Shown here piece after piece: positions 8,099 to 17,401 of a stretch of DNA of 64,000 bases. Both the position numbers and the translations under genes were made by a program. The stretch is taken from positions 7,936,001 to 8,000,000 of the forward strand of contig NZ_CP073318.1 of assembly GCF_018263855.1 (NCBI RefSeq), in the 5' to 3' direction. The notes under the pieces were generated by a model. It saw only the letters and a program-made list of their open reading frames with translations. It made no database searches and was not told the DNA's origin. The DNA comes from Kutzneria sp. CA-103260. Lineage in GTDB: Bacteria; Actinomycetota; Actinomycetes; Mycobacteriales; Pseudonocardiaceae. Positions within the stretch are counted from its first letter, which is position 1. Each line of letters opens with the position of its first letter.

Positions 8099-8539
8099 AT
8101 GGCCTTGGGCATGTCCAGGCTGCTCGCACGAGCGGCCGGTATCACGCTGGCTTCAGGGATGATCGCCGCCGGCCTGGCGGCGCCCGCACTCGCCACCACG
8201 ACAACCACCGTCACGACCGTGTCGACGACGTTCGCCCCGGCGGCCTTGCCGGCGCCGACCGTCTCCTCGCCCGACTACCCGCCCAACGCCAGCGCGGGCG
8301 GCATCGGCCGACCCGGCCGGTTCACCTTCTCCGCCAACGGTTCCACCGATGTCGTCGGCTTCCGGTACGGCCCCGACTTCCCGAGCACCTACGTGGCGGC
8401 GGACCAGCCGGGCGGCAGCGCGACGGTCTGGATCACCCCGACCACCTTCGGCGTGCAGAAGGTGGCGGTGAAAAGCGTCGACGCCGCCGGCAACAGCTCG
8501 CCCATCACGACCTACTGGTTCGACGTGAACGGCGGCTGA
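8099..8539 (+). CDS. Small secreted protein with an Ig-like C-terminal domain
   Basis: A 146-aa exported protein. Its signal peptide has a hydrophobic core and a likely cleavage after PALA (about residue 32), then a Thr/Val-rich linker. The C-terminal ~85 residues (GRFTFSANGSTDVVGFRYG and AVKSVDAAGNSSP) resemble Ig-like/FN3 beta-sandwich modules attached to wall proteins. No catalytic motif. ATG 8099 follows an AGGGGGAAGG site. Function unknown. Confidence 0.7.
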   Translation: MALGMSRLLARAAGITLASGMIAAGLAAPALATTTTTVTTVSTTFAPAALPAPTVSSPDYPPNASAGGIGRPGRFTFSANGSTDVVGFRYGPDFPSTYVAADQPGGSATVWITPTTFGVQKVAVKSVDAAGNSSPITTYWFDVNGG

Positions 8540-8583
8540 CCACCGGCCGGGTGCGGGGTTCGCCTGCCCGCACCCGGGTTCGC

Positions 8584-10239
8584 TCAGTCCTTGGCCAGGA
8601 GCTTGGCGACCTGTTCCCCGGCCGAGGCGCGGCGGAGCTTGCCGGAAGGGGTCTTGGGCAGGTTGCCGGGCGGCAGCACGACGACCGCGTAGGGGCGCAC
8701 GCCGGCGGCGTCCATAACCCGGGCGGCGACCTCGTCCTTGATCAGCTTGGCGGCCTCGGGATCGTTGGCACGGTTGGATTCCAGGGCGACGGCGAAGCGT
8801 TCGCGGCGGGTGCCGGCATCGAGGCGGACGGCCACGGCGTTGCCGGCGCGGACGCCGTCGACGGAGGTGGCGGCCCGCTCGATGTCGGTGGGATAGATGT
8901 TGCGCCCGCCCATGATGATGACGTCCTTGCGGCGGCCGCAGACCACGACCTGCCCGTTGATCAGGTAACCCTCGTCGCCGGTGTCGAGCCAGCCGTCCGC
9001 GTCCTGTGTGGACACCGGGCCGTTGACGGTGAGATAGCCGGGCGTCACGGCCTCGCCGCGCAGCATGATCAGGCCGACCTCACGGTCGCCGCGGGTCTGG
9101 CCGTGCTCGTCGACAATCTTGATTTCCAGGCCCGGCAAGGGAAATCCGAGCAGCGGGAAGGACCGGGTCTTGCCATCGGTGGCCGGCAGAGCCCGCTGGT
9201 CGGCCTCCAACTCGTCGGCGTCGATGACATCGACGGCCAGCCCGTCGCCGGGGGCGGCGAACGCGACGCCGAGGGTGGTCTCGGCCATGCCGTAAGCGCA
9301 GAGCACGCAGCCGGGGCTCATGCCGAAACGGGCGCCGGCGTCGGTGAAGGACTTCACGGCGGCGGCGTCGATGGGTTCCGCGCCGTTGAGGGCAATCCTC
9401 AGCCGGGACAGGTCATACGCGTTGTCGTCATCCACAGAGGACAGTCGCCGGCCGGCGATGGCGTAGGCGAAGTTCGGGGCGGCGGTGACGGTGCCGTGGT
9501 AGCGGCTGATCAGGTCGAACCACAGCAGCGGCCCACCGAGGAACTCGACCGGACTGACCTTCACCAGCTCGATGCCGAAGGTCATCGGCAGCGTCAGGAA
9601 GCCGACCATGCCCATATCGTGGAACAGCGGCAGCCACGAGACCATGGTGTCTGCCTCGAAGTCGAACTTGGACGCCTCGATCATGGCCGTCATGTTGGCC
9701 ATCAGGTTGCGGTGGGTGATCCGCACGGCCTTGGGGTCCGCGGTCGAGCCACTGGTCAGCTGGAGCAGCGCGGTGGCGTCCTCCTCGACCGGCACCGGCT
9801 CGGTCAGCGGCTGCCCGCCGGTCAGGTCGGTCAGCTTGCGGTAGGTGATCTTGTGCTCGTCGAGCACGCCGGACAGCGCGTCGAAGGGGCTGCCCAGCAG
9901 GACCAGGCCGGCCTCGATCATGCCGAGCACCTTCAGCGTGTCCTGGGCCCATTCGCCGAGGTCGGTGCGCGGCGTCGGCTGGTGCAGCATGGTCACGCTG
10001 CCGCCGGCCAGCCACACGGCCTGCACGGCGGGCGCGATCACCGCCGGGTCCGCCGCCAGCACCGCCACCGCCGTGCCCGGACGCAGGCCGCCGGCCACCA
10101 GCCCGCCGGCCAACTCGGTCGCGGTCTGGTGCACCTCGACCCACGTCCGGCGCAGCGGCGCCTGCGGCTCACCGGTGATGAACCCCTTGTCGCGGCCGCC
10201 CGTCCCGGTGGCGCGCAACGTGTCGACGAACTTGCTCAT
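8584..10239 (-). CDS. Fatty acyl-AMP ligase / acyl-CoA synthetase (FadD32-like)
   Basis: ANL-family adenylating enzyme, 551 aa, activating a fatty acid as acyl-AMP. Motifs: the P-loop-like LTSGSTADPKAV, the aromatic/acid loop YGMAETTLG, the ribose-binding WLDTGDEG, the hinge GRRKDVII followed by GGRNIYP, and the catalytic Lys in PKTPSGKLRR. The GRNIYP element resembles fatty-acyl-AMP ligases more than acetyl-CoA synthetases, so the acceptor may be a carrier protein rather than CoA. No polyketide or carrier-protein gene is adjacent. ATG 10239 matches the family start (MSKFVDTL). Confidence 0.85.
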   Translation of the reverse strand: MSKFVDTLRATGTGGRDKGFITGEPQAPLRRTWVEVHQTATELAGGLVAGGLRPGTAVAVLAADPAVIAPAVQAVWLAGGSVTMLHQPTPRTDLGEWAQDTLKVLGMIEAGLVLLGSPFDALSGVLDEHKITYRKLTDLTGGQPLTEPVPVEEDATALLQLTSGSTADPKAVRITHRNLMANMTAMIEASKFDFEADTMVSWLPLFHDMGMVGFLTLPMTFGIELVKVSPVEFLGGPLLWFDLISRYHGTVTAAPNFAYAIAGRRLSSVDDDNAYDLSRLRIALNGAEPIDAAAVKSFTDAGARFGMSPGCVLCAYGMAETTLGVAFAAPGDGLAVDVIDADELEADQRALPATDGKTRSFPLLGFPLPGLEIKIVDEHGQTRGDREVGLIMLRGEAVTPGYLTVNGPVSTQDADGWLDTGDEGYLINGQVVVCGRRKDVIIMGGRNIYPTDIERAATSVDGVRAGNAVAVRLDAGTRRERFAVALESNRANDPEAAKLIKDEVAARVMDAAGVRPYAVVVLPPGNLPKTPSGKLRRASAGEQVAKLLAKD

Positions 10240-10313
10240 AGTGCGGAGCCTAAGGGGTCCGCCCACCCCCATGGGCCCGTTAACCCCACAAAACGGCACC
10301 CACCAGTTCCGCC

Positions 10314-10402
10314 CTTCCTACGCCACATGTGGTCCACAGGTGGCGTAGGAAGTCGAATGTGGTCCACAGGTGGCATTCGAATGTGCCGGAACTCGACATT
10401 CG
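10314..10402. repeat. Tandem hairpins sharing an 18-nt direct repeat
   Basis: The repeat ATGTGGTCCACAGGTGGC occurs at 10327-10344 and 10357-10374 (period 30). The first copy sits in a 13-bp stem, CTTCCTACGCCAC (10314-10326) with GTGGCGTAGGAAG (10340-10352). The second sits between CGAATG (10354-10359) and CATTCG (10374-10379). CGAATGT (10378-10384) can pair with ACATTCG (10396-10402). The set lies just after the ABC-F stop and before the acyl ligase promoter, so it probably terminates the ABC-F transcript. Confidence 0.7.
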
Positions 10403-10429
10403 GTTGACGGAGAGCGGGACTCGCGGGGG

Positions 10430-12196
10430 TTACTCGGCGGCGTCGGCGGCGAGCATCCACTGCTCCTCGACGTCGTCCTTCTCGGCCAGCACGGTGCGCA
10501 GCTCGGCGTCCAGAGCCAGCAACCGGTCCGGGTTCGTGGCCGCCTCGGCCAGCTTGGCGTGCAGCTCCGCCTCCTTCTTGGTCAGCACGTCCAGCCGGCG
10601 CTCCAGCCGGGCCAACTCCTTGCGGGCGGCCCGCTGCTCGGCGGCGTCGCTGACCTTCGGGGCGGCCGTCGAGGGCGTCGCGGCGGCCGCGTCGGCGAGC
10701 TGCTTGTCGCGCCGGCGCAGGTACTCCTCGATGCCGCCGGTCAGGTCGGTGATCCCGCCGTCGCCGAACAGCGCCACCACCTGGTCGCAGACCCGCTCGA
10801 TCAGGTACCGGTCGTGCGAGACCACGACCATCGTGCCCGGCCACGAGTCGAGCAGGTCCTCCAGCTGCTGCAGGGTGTCGATGTCCAGGTCGTTGGTCGG
10901 CTCGTCGAGCAGCAGCACGTTGGGCTCGGCCATCAGCAGCCGGGCCAGCTGCAGCCGGCGCCGCTCGCCGCCGGACAGGTCGGCCACCGGCGTCCACTGC
11001 TTGACCTTGGTGAACCCGAACTTCTCGGCCAGCTGCGAGGCCGACAGCTCCACCTTGCCCAGCACCACCCGGCGGGCGACCTCCTCGACCGCCTCCAGCA
11101 CCCGCAGCTCGCCGGGCAGGTCGTGCAGCTCCTGGGTGAGGTGGGCCAGCCGCACCGTCTGCCCCTGCACCCGCTTGCCGCTGTCCGGCTCGCGGTCGCC
11201 GGTCAGCAGCCGCAGCAGCGACGTCTTGCCCGAGCCGTTCACGCCGACCAGGCCGATGCGGTCGCCCGGCCCGATCCGCCACGTCACGTGGTCGAGCAGG
11301 GTGCGCTCGCCCAGCGCGAACGACACGTCCTCCAGCTCGATCACGGTGCGGCCCAGGCGGCGCTTGGCGAACGCCATCAGTTCGACCTTGTCCCGCGGCG
11401 CCGGCACGTCCGAGATGATCGCCTCGGCGTTCTCGATCCGGTACCGGGGCTTGGAGGTGCGGGCCGGCGCGCCGCGACGCAGCCAGGCCAGCTCCTTGCG
11501 GGCCAGGTTGCGACGCTTCTCCTCGGCCGTGTCGGCCAGCCGGGCCCGCTCGGCCCGGGCGAACACCCAGTCCGCGTAGCCGCCCTCGTACTGCTCGACC
11601 GCGCCGCCGACGACCTCCCAGGTTCTGGTGCAAACCGTGTCCAGGAACCATCGGTCGTGGGTCACGACCACGAGCGCGCTGCGGCGGGCCAGCAGGTGCT
11701 CGGCCAGCCAGCGCACGCCCTCCACGTCCAGGTGGTTGGTCGGCTCGTCCAGCACCAGCAGGTCCAGCTCACGGATCAGGGCCGCCGCCAGCGCCACCCG
11801 GCGGCGCTCGCCACCGGACATCGTCGCCACCGGCGAGTCCAGGCCCAGCGCGGTGATGCCCAGCCCGTCCATGATCGACCGCACCCGGGCGTCCGACGCC
11901 CACTCGTGCTCCGAGGTGAACCCGTGCGGGTCCAGCACCGCCGCGCGGACCGTGTCGCCGACGAGCTCGGTGCGCTGCGTGACGACCGCCATCCGAAGGT
12001 CCCGCGTCTGGCTGACCCGGCCCTCGTCCGGCGGCTCCAGGCCGGTCAGGACCTCCAGGAGCGTCGTCTTGCCGCCCCCGTTCAACCCGACGACCCCGAT
12101 CCGGTCGCCCTCGCTCACTCCGAGGGACACGGCGTCGAGCAGGGCCTTCACGCCGTACGACTTGCTCACGGCTTCCAGGTTGACGAGGTTTGCCAC
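10430..12196 (-). CDS. ABC-F family ATP-binding protein
   Basis: 588 aa with two ABC ATPase domains in one chain and no membrane segments: Walker A GLNGGGKTT and GVNGSGKTS, signatures MSGGERRR and LSGGERRR, and Walker B LLVLDEPTNHLD and LLLDEPTNDLD. This is the ABC-F layout of ribosome-associated factors. The inter-domain linker is Arg/Lys-rich and the C-terminus is a Uup-like coiled coil (about residues 500-580). Family members act on the ribosomal E site or give antibiotic resistance; which applies here is unknown. GTG 12196 begins VANLVNLEAV, 17 bp after ispE, so the two are probably co-transcribed. Confidence 0.9.
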   Translation of the reverse strand: MANLVNLEAVSKSYGVKALLDAVSLGVSEGDRIGVVGLNGGGKTTLLEVLTGLEPPDEGRVSQTRDLRMAVVTQRTELVGDTVRAAVLDPHGFTSEHEWASDARVRSIMDGLGITALGLDSPVATMSGGERRRVALAAALIRELDLLVLDEPTNHLDVEGVRWLAEHLLARRSALVVVTHDRWFLDTVCTRTWEVVGGAVEQYEGGYADWVFARAERARLADTAEEKRRNLARKELAWLRRGAPARTSKPRYRIENAEAIISDVPAPRDKVELMAFAKRRLGRTVIELEDVSFALGERTLLDHVTWRIGPGDRIGLVGVNGSGKTSLLRLLTGDREPDSGKRVQGQTVRLAHLTQELHDLPGELRVLEAVEEVARRVVLGKVELSASQLAEKFGFTKVKQWTPVADLSGGERRRLQLARLLMAEPNVLLLDEPTNDLDIDTLQQLEDLLDSWPGTMVVVSHDRYLIERVCDQVVALFGDGGITDLTGGIEEYLRRRDKQLADAAAATPSTAAPKVSDAAEQRAARKELARLERRLDVLTKKEAELHAKLAEAATNPDRLLALDAELRTVLAEKDDVEEQWMLAADAAE

Positions 12197-12213
12197 CCCG
12201 AAAGCGTACGGGC

Positions 12214-13179
12214 CTAGGCGTGGACCTCCGGCGGGGTGGGGCGGGCGGTGTCCTCGCCGGTGACCACGCGGGCGCCGGCGACTGGGCCCTGCGCCACCCG
12301 CACCGTTCGGCACACGCCGGCACCGGACAGCTCGGCGGCGACCCGCACCGCGGCGTCGCCATCGGAACAGAGGAAGGCACAGGTGGGGCCGGAGCCGGAG
12401 ACGATGCCGGCCAGCGCCCCGGCGTTGACGCCGGCCCGAAGCGTGCGGCGCAGGCCGGGGCGCAGCGACACGGCGGCGGCCTGGAGGTCGTTGCCCAGCA
12501 ACAGGGCCAGCTGGTTCGGGTCGCCGGACGCCAATGCCTCCAGCACCGGTTCGACGGCGCCCACTCGCGGCGGGTTGCCGTCGGCGCGCAGCCGGTCCAG
12601 CTCCCGGAACACCTCCGGGGTGGACAGTCCGCCGGTGTCCAGGGCCATCACCCAGTGGTAGGTGTGCCTGGACAGCACCGGCACCAGCTGCTCGCCGCGC
12701 CCAGTGCCCAGCGCCACCCCACCCTGGAGCACGAACGGCACGTCGCTGCCGACCTCGGCGGCCACGCCGGCCAGCTCGTCACGGCCGATCTCCAGCCGCC
12801 ACAGGTTGGCCAGCGCGACCAGGGTGGCGGCGGCGTCGGCGCTGCCGCCGGCCATGCCGCCGGCCACCGGGATGCCCTTGTTGATGGTGATCCGCAGCTT
12901 GGGCTCGTCCGGGTCGCGGCCCACGTGCGCGGCCAGCGCCCGGACCGCCTTCCAGACCAGGTTGGACGAATCGGTCGGCACCGCGTCGGCGCCCTCGCCC
13001 CGCACCTCCAAGCCGGCCTCGTCGGCGACGGCGACGGTCACTTCGTCGGTCATCGACAGCGACTGGAACAGCGTCGTCAGGTCGTGGTAGCCGTCTGCGC
13101 GCAGGTCCCCCACCCCGAGGTGAAGGTTGACCTTTGCTGGGGCCCGGACGGTCACTGGTGTCGGTACGACGGCTAGCAC
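12214..13179 (-). CDS. ispE: 4-diphosphocytidyl-2-C-methyl-D-erythritol kinase
   Basis: Phosphorylates CDP-ME with ATP in the MEP isoprenoid pathway. 321 aa, GHMP-kinase fold: N-terminal APAKVNLHLGVG, ATP loop PVAGGMAGGSADAAA, and a C-terminal SGSGPT motif. It is the first gene of an ispE-ABC-F pair. In many actinobacteria ispE directly follows ksgA, but here metNIQ and a 578-bp gene-free stretch lie between them. GTG 13179 gives the standard N-terminus. Confidence 0.95.
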   Translation of the reverse strand: MLAVVPTPVTVRAPAKVNLHLGVGDLRADGYHDLTTLFQSLSMTDEVTVAVADEAGLEVRGEGADAVPTDSSNLVWKAVRALAAHVGRDPDEPKLRITINKGIPVAGGMAGGSADAAATLVALANLWRLEIGRDELAGVAAEVGSDVPFVLQGGVALGTGRGEQLVPVLSRHTYHWVMALDTGGLSTPEVFRELDRLRADGNPPRVGAVEPVLEALASGDPNQLALLLGNDLQAAAVSLRPGLRRTLRAGVNAGALAGIVSGSGPTCAFLCSDGDAAVRVAAELSGAGVCRTVRVAQGPVAGARVVTGEDTARPTPPEVHA

Positions 13180-13210
13180 CCGTCCAGCCTACGGGCTGTT
13201 GCTGTGCTGG

Positions 13211-14020
13211 CTAGAACGCTGGCAGGACCGAACCGTGGAACGTCTGCTCGATGTAGTCCTTGACCTGCGGGGAAGTCAGCAGCCCGGCCAGTTCCTTGAT
13301 CCGCTTGTCGTCGGCCAGCTCCGGCCGCGTGACCAGGCCGTTCGCGTTCGGGTTGCCCTGCGCCTTCTCGATCAGCAGCGCCGTCTTGGTGTCCAGGCCG
13401 GCCGACAGCGCGTAGTTGCCGTTCACGATCGAGGCATCGGTGTCGTCCAGGCTGCGCGGCAGCTGCGCCGCCTCCAACTCGACGAACTGAAGGTGCTTCG
13501 GGTTGTCGGCGATGTCCCGCGGCGTGGCCGTGGTCTCGGTGCCGGCCTTCAGCTTGAGCAGGCCGTTGTCGGCCAGCAGCTTGAGCGCCCGGGCCTCGTT
13601 GCTGGTGTCGTTGGGCACGCCGATCTTGGCGCCGTCCGGCAGGTCGGCTGCTTTCCGTGTCTTCTTCGAGTACAGCCCCAGCGGCTCCAGGTGCACCGCG
13701 GTCACCCAGGACAGCTGCACGCCGTGGCTCTGCTCGAAGTCGGCGAGGTAGGGCTGGTGCTGGAAGTAGTTGGCGTCCAGCGACTTGTCGACCAGCGAGG
13801 TGTTCGGCGTGACGTAGTCGGTGAACTCCTTGACCTCGATCTTGAGGCCCTTGGCCGGCGCCAGCTTGTCGGCGACGTAGGAGAGGATCTGGCCGTGCGG
13901 AGTGGGGCTGACACCGACGACCAGCGGGGCGTTCGGGTCGGCGGCCGCGCCGCCGCCGGTCCCGCAGGCGGCCGCGGTGGCCGTCACGAGGGCAGCGAGG
14001 AGCGCAACACGGAGCTTCAT
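13211..14020 (-). CDS. metQ: Methionine ABC transporter substrate-binding lipoprotein
   Basis: 269 aa NlpA/MetQ-type protein capturing methionine outside the membrane. It has a signal peptide with lipobox TAAAC (lipidated Cys 19). Family motifs include LDANYFQHQPYL, GAKIGVPND and NGNYAL. It is third in the operon metN-metI-metQ, 21 bp after metI. The stop lies 31 bp before the ispE start, so read-through into ispE is possible. Confidence 0.92.
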   Translation of the reverse strand: MKLRVALLAALVTATAAACGTGGGAAADPNAPLVVGVSPTPHGQILSYVADKLAPAKGLKIEVKEFTDYVTPNTSLVDKSLDANYFQHQPYLADFEQSHGVQLSWVTAVHLEPLGLYSKKTRKAADLPDGAKIGVPNDTSNEARALKLLADNGLLKLKAGTETTATPRDIADNPKHLQFVELEAAQLPRSLDDTDASIVNGNYALSAGLDTKTALLIEKAQGNPNANGLVTRPELADDKRIKELAGLLTSPQVKDYIEQTFHGSVLPAF

Positions 14021-14041
14021 GGGGCTGTGGTTCCTTCAGAT

Positions 14042-14724
14042 TCAGGCGGTGACGCGCCGGCGGCGGTCGATCAGCCGCGAAGTCACGTCGAACAGCAGTT
14101 GGATGAGCATGGCCAGGGCGCCCAGCACGATGACCGTGGACCAGAGCACCCGGTCGTCGTAGCGCTGGTAGCCGTAGCGAATGGCGAGGTCGCCCAGGCC
14201 TTCCCCGCCGACAACCCCGGCCATGGCCGAGAAGCCGACGAGGGTGACGGCGGTGACGCCGACCGCGGACACCAGCGCCGGAGCGGATTCGCCCAGCAGC
14301 ACCGATCTGACGATCCGGGTCCGGCTGGCGCCCGTGGTGATGGCCGCCTCGACCACGGTCGCGTCCACTTCACGCAGCGCGGACTGGACGAGCCGGCCGA
14401 GGAACGGCACCGCCCCGATGGCCAGCGGCACGATCGCCGCGGTCGGGCCGATCGAGGTGCCGATCAGCGGGCGGGTGACAACTTGTTGCAGCAGCACGAT
14501 GAGCACGATGAACGGCAGCGATCTGCCGAAGTCCACCACGGTGCCCAGGACCCGGTGCAGCGCCGGGACGGGCCGAAGCCCGCCCGGCGCCGTCACGTGC
14601 AGCAGCACGCCCAGCGGGATCCCGAACGCCGTGGCGAACAACGTCGCCACGCCGACCATGTACAGCGTCTGGCCGAGCGCGGGGTGGAGCAGGTCGAACA
14701 CATCGGACCACGGAGTGGTCGGTC

Positions 14725-14728
<4 letters not shown>
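14042..14728 (-). CDS. metI: Methionine ABC transporter permease
   Basis: 228 aa inner-membrane permease with about five hydrophobic segments and the EAA-like cytoplasmic loop (EAAITTGASRTRIV), matching MetI length (about 217). GTG 14728 overlaps the metN stop by 4 bp (GTGA), so translation is coupled. Partners are MetN (ATPase) and MetQ. Confidence 0.92.
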
Positions 14729-15747
<1,019 letters not shown>

Positions 15748-15855
15748 GGCACGCGCGGCCCCGCACGCTGATGGCGCGCAAAAGCCGTCCTTTTTGGACC
15801 GTCCAAACGGGACGAGACGGTGAGGGTGAACCGACAGCAGGCGGCGGTAGGGTTG

Positions 15856-15954
15856 TTACCGGCCGGCCCGACAGCCCGTCGCGGTGCGGCGGCACTGATC
15901 GACGACTCGACGGCGAGTGAGCAGACGAGCTGCGCACACTCGGGCGAGGTCCAT
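15856..15954 (-). CDS. Putative Cys/Arg-rich leader peptide ORF upstream of metNIQ
   Basis: A 32-codon ORF starting MDLARVCAARLL and ending with TAA 108 nt before metN. GGAGG lies 5 nt before its ATG, a better site than most genes here have. It contains three Cys codons in 32 residues. The DLxRV start followed by Cys resembles actinobacterial attenuator leader peptides placed before cysteine and methionine genes. Inferred role: ribosome stalling or progress on Cys codons adjusts metNIQ transcription. No U-run terminator is obvious. Confidence 0.5.
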   Translation of the reverse strand: MDLARVCAARLLTRRRVVDQCRRTATGCRAGR

Positions 15955-16532
15955 GACGTCCTCCATCGGTCCTGGCTGTAGCACCTGCCCGGGGTCGGGT
16001 GGTTGCTGCGGCTTCGTCGATCCAGGTCTCTCGGCCGCTCGGGATGGATGCAAGTAGCAGTACACCTGACCGGTATGTGGAAAAGCAAGCCATCCCCACA
16101 AAGACCCTAGGATCGTTCGGTAAGTCACACCGATGCCCGACGATCCGTCGCTCTCCGACCTATCGCACAGTAGGTTCCCCGGCACGCCCAGTTATCCACA
16201 GCCTCAGCAGTTGTCCACAGGCCGACTCTTTCCCAAGATCCGGAAGCCCGCTGCTCGATACGCTGGGTCCGGGGTCGCCCCCCGGGTCGGGTGGGGGCTG
16301 TTCGGGTGTAGGGGCGGCTCGATTTGGGGCGAGCTGTTTGGTGGGTGTGGGGAAGCGCCGCCGGAACGCCGGGGTGCCACGGGAACCCAGAGGCAGACGG
16401 TCGCTGAGCTGGGGCCTGTTGGGTTGAACGGGGTTGCCCGATCTGGACGGTGTCAGTCCTGGCGAGCGAAAAGGTCACGGGGCCGCGGGAAGAAGGGCGG
16501 CGGGGTGGGCGTTGGCCTGGAGCGTGGGGGAA
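15955..16532. other. 578-bp gene-free stretch between metNIQ and ksgA
   Basis: No convincing coding frame: the open frames here lack ribosome sites and family resemblance. The stretch contains DnaA-box-like sequences (16076-16219) and a G-rich plus strand from about 16260 to 16400 with many GGG runs. It also holds the metN promoter at its left end. Confidence 0.6.
16076..16219. promoter_or_regulatory. Cluster of DnaA-box-like 9-mers
   Basis: TTATCCACA (16192-16200) is the canonical DnaA box. TTGTCCACA (16211-16219), 10 bp further on in the same direction, matches the high-GC actinomycete version. TGTGGAAAA (16076-16084) is an inverted relaxed match. They lie in non-coding DNA with no dnaA or dnaN nearby, so this is not the replication origin. 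Titration or regulatory sites are possible, as is chance. Confidence 0.4.
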
Positions 16533-17384
16533 TTACGCGGGGGTGGCGGCGGCTTCGGCCACGCGGACGAAGTCGGTGATGCTGAGCTGTTCGCCGCGCA
16601 GGGAAGGGTCGAGGCCGGCGGCGGTGAGCAGTTGGCCGGCACGGTCGGCGGAGCCGGCCCAGGTGGCGAGCGCGGCCCGGAGGGTTTTGCGGCGTTGGGC
16701 GAAGGCGGCGTCGACCAGGGTGAAGAGGGCCTCGCGGGAAACCGATGACGGGGGCTCGCGGCGGGTGAAGGCGACGAGGGCGGAGTCGACGTTGGGCACG
16801 GGCCAGAAGACCGAGCGGGGGACGGGACCGGCGCGGCGAGCGTCGGCGTACCAGGCAAGTTTGACGCTGGGCACGCCGTAGACGCGACTGCCGGGGCCGG
16901 CGGCCATGCGGTCGGCGACCTCGGACTGCACCATGACGAGCCCGGTCCGCAGCGACGGCAGCTCGGCGAGCAGATGCAGGACGATAGGCACGGAGACGTT
17001 GTACGGCAGGTTGGCCACGAGGGCGGTGGGCGCCAAGCCGATCTCGGCGGCGGTCACTCGCATGGCATCCGCGCCGACGACGGTGAGCCGGGAGGCGGCG
17101 TCGCCGGCGAACTCGGCGGCGGTGGTGGGGAGCCGAGCGGCCAGCACGGGGTCGATCTCGACGGCGACGACGGCCTTGCAGGCCGGCAGCAGCGCCAGGG
17201 TCAGCGACCCCAGCCCGGGGCCGACCTCAAGGACCACGTCGTCGGGACCGACACCGGAGGCGGCGACGATGCGCCGCACGGTGTTGGTGTCGTGCACGAA
17301 GTTCTGGCCCAGCTTCTTGGTCGGACGGACGTCCAACTCCTTGGCCAGGGCACGGACCTCGACGGGTCCCAGAAGATCGGGCAC
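16533..17384 (-). CDS. ksgA: 16S rRNA dimethyladenosine transferase
   Basis: Dimethylates the two adjacent adenines in the helix-45 loop of 16S rRNA using SAM. 283 aa. Visible motifs are KKLGQNFVHD near the N-terminus, SAM motif I VLEVGPGLGSLT, and the catalytic NLPY (ANLPYNVSVP). GTG 17384 is chosen as the first start after the upstream rpf stop (17 bp gap) that keeps the family N-terminus (VPDLLGPVEVRALA). It follows rpf as in other actinobacteria. Confidence 0.95.
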   Translation of the reverse strand: MPDLLGPVEVRALAKELDVRPTKKLGQNFVHDTNTVRRIVAASGVGPDDVVLEVGPGLGSLTLALLPACKAVVAVEIDPVLAARLPTTAAEFAGDAASRLTVVGADAMRVTAAEIGLAPTALVANLPYNVSVPIVLHLLAELPSLRTGLVMVQSEVADRMAAGPGSRVYGVPSVKLAWYADARRAGPVPRSVFWPVPNVDSALVAFTRREPPSSVSREALFTLVDAAFAQRRKTLRAALATWAGSADRAGQLLTAAGLDPSLRGEQLSITDFVRVAEAAATPA

Positions 17385-17401
17385 GAAGCGGAATTCTAGG
17401 C

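Noticed and set aside
8551..10407. 618-aa plus-strand frame opposite the acyl ligase
   Set aside because: The minus strand holds the complete ligase motifs; the plus frame is a compositional shadow.
15748..15855. SAM riboswitch upstream of metN
   Set aside because: No S-box or SAM-II core is recognisable; the leader peptide explains the position better.
16076..16219. Replication origin
   Set aside because: Only two or three DnaA-like boxes and no dnaA, dnaN or gyrB; origins in this group have many boxes.
16125..16881. Several overlapping frames in the gene-free stretch
   Set aside because: No ribosome site, no family motif, unusual residue composition; judged non-coding.
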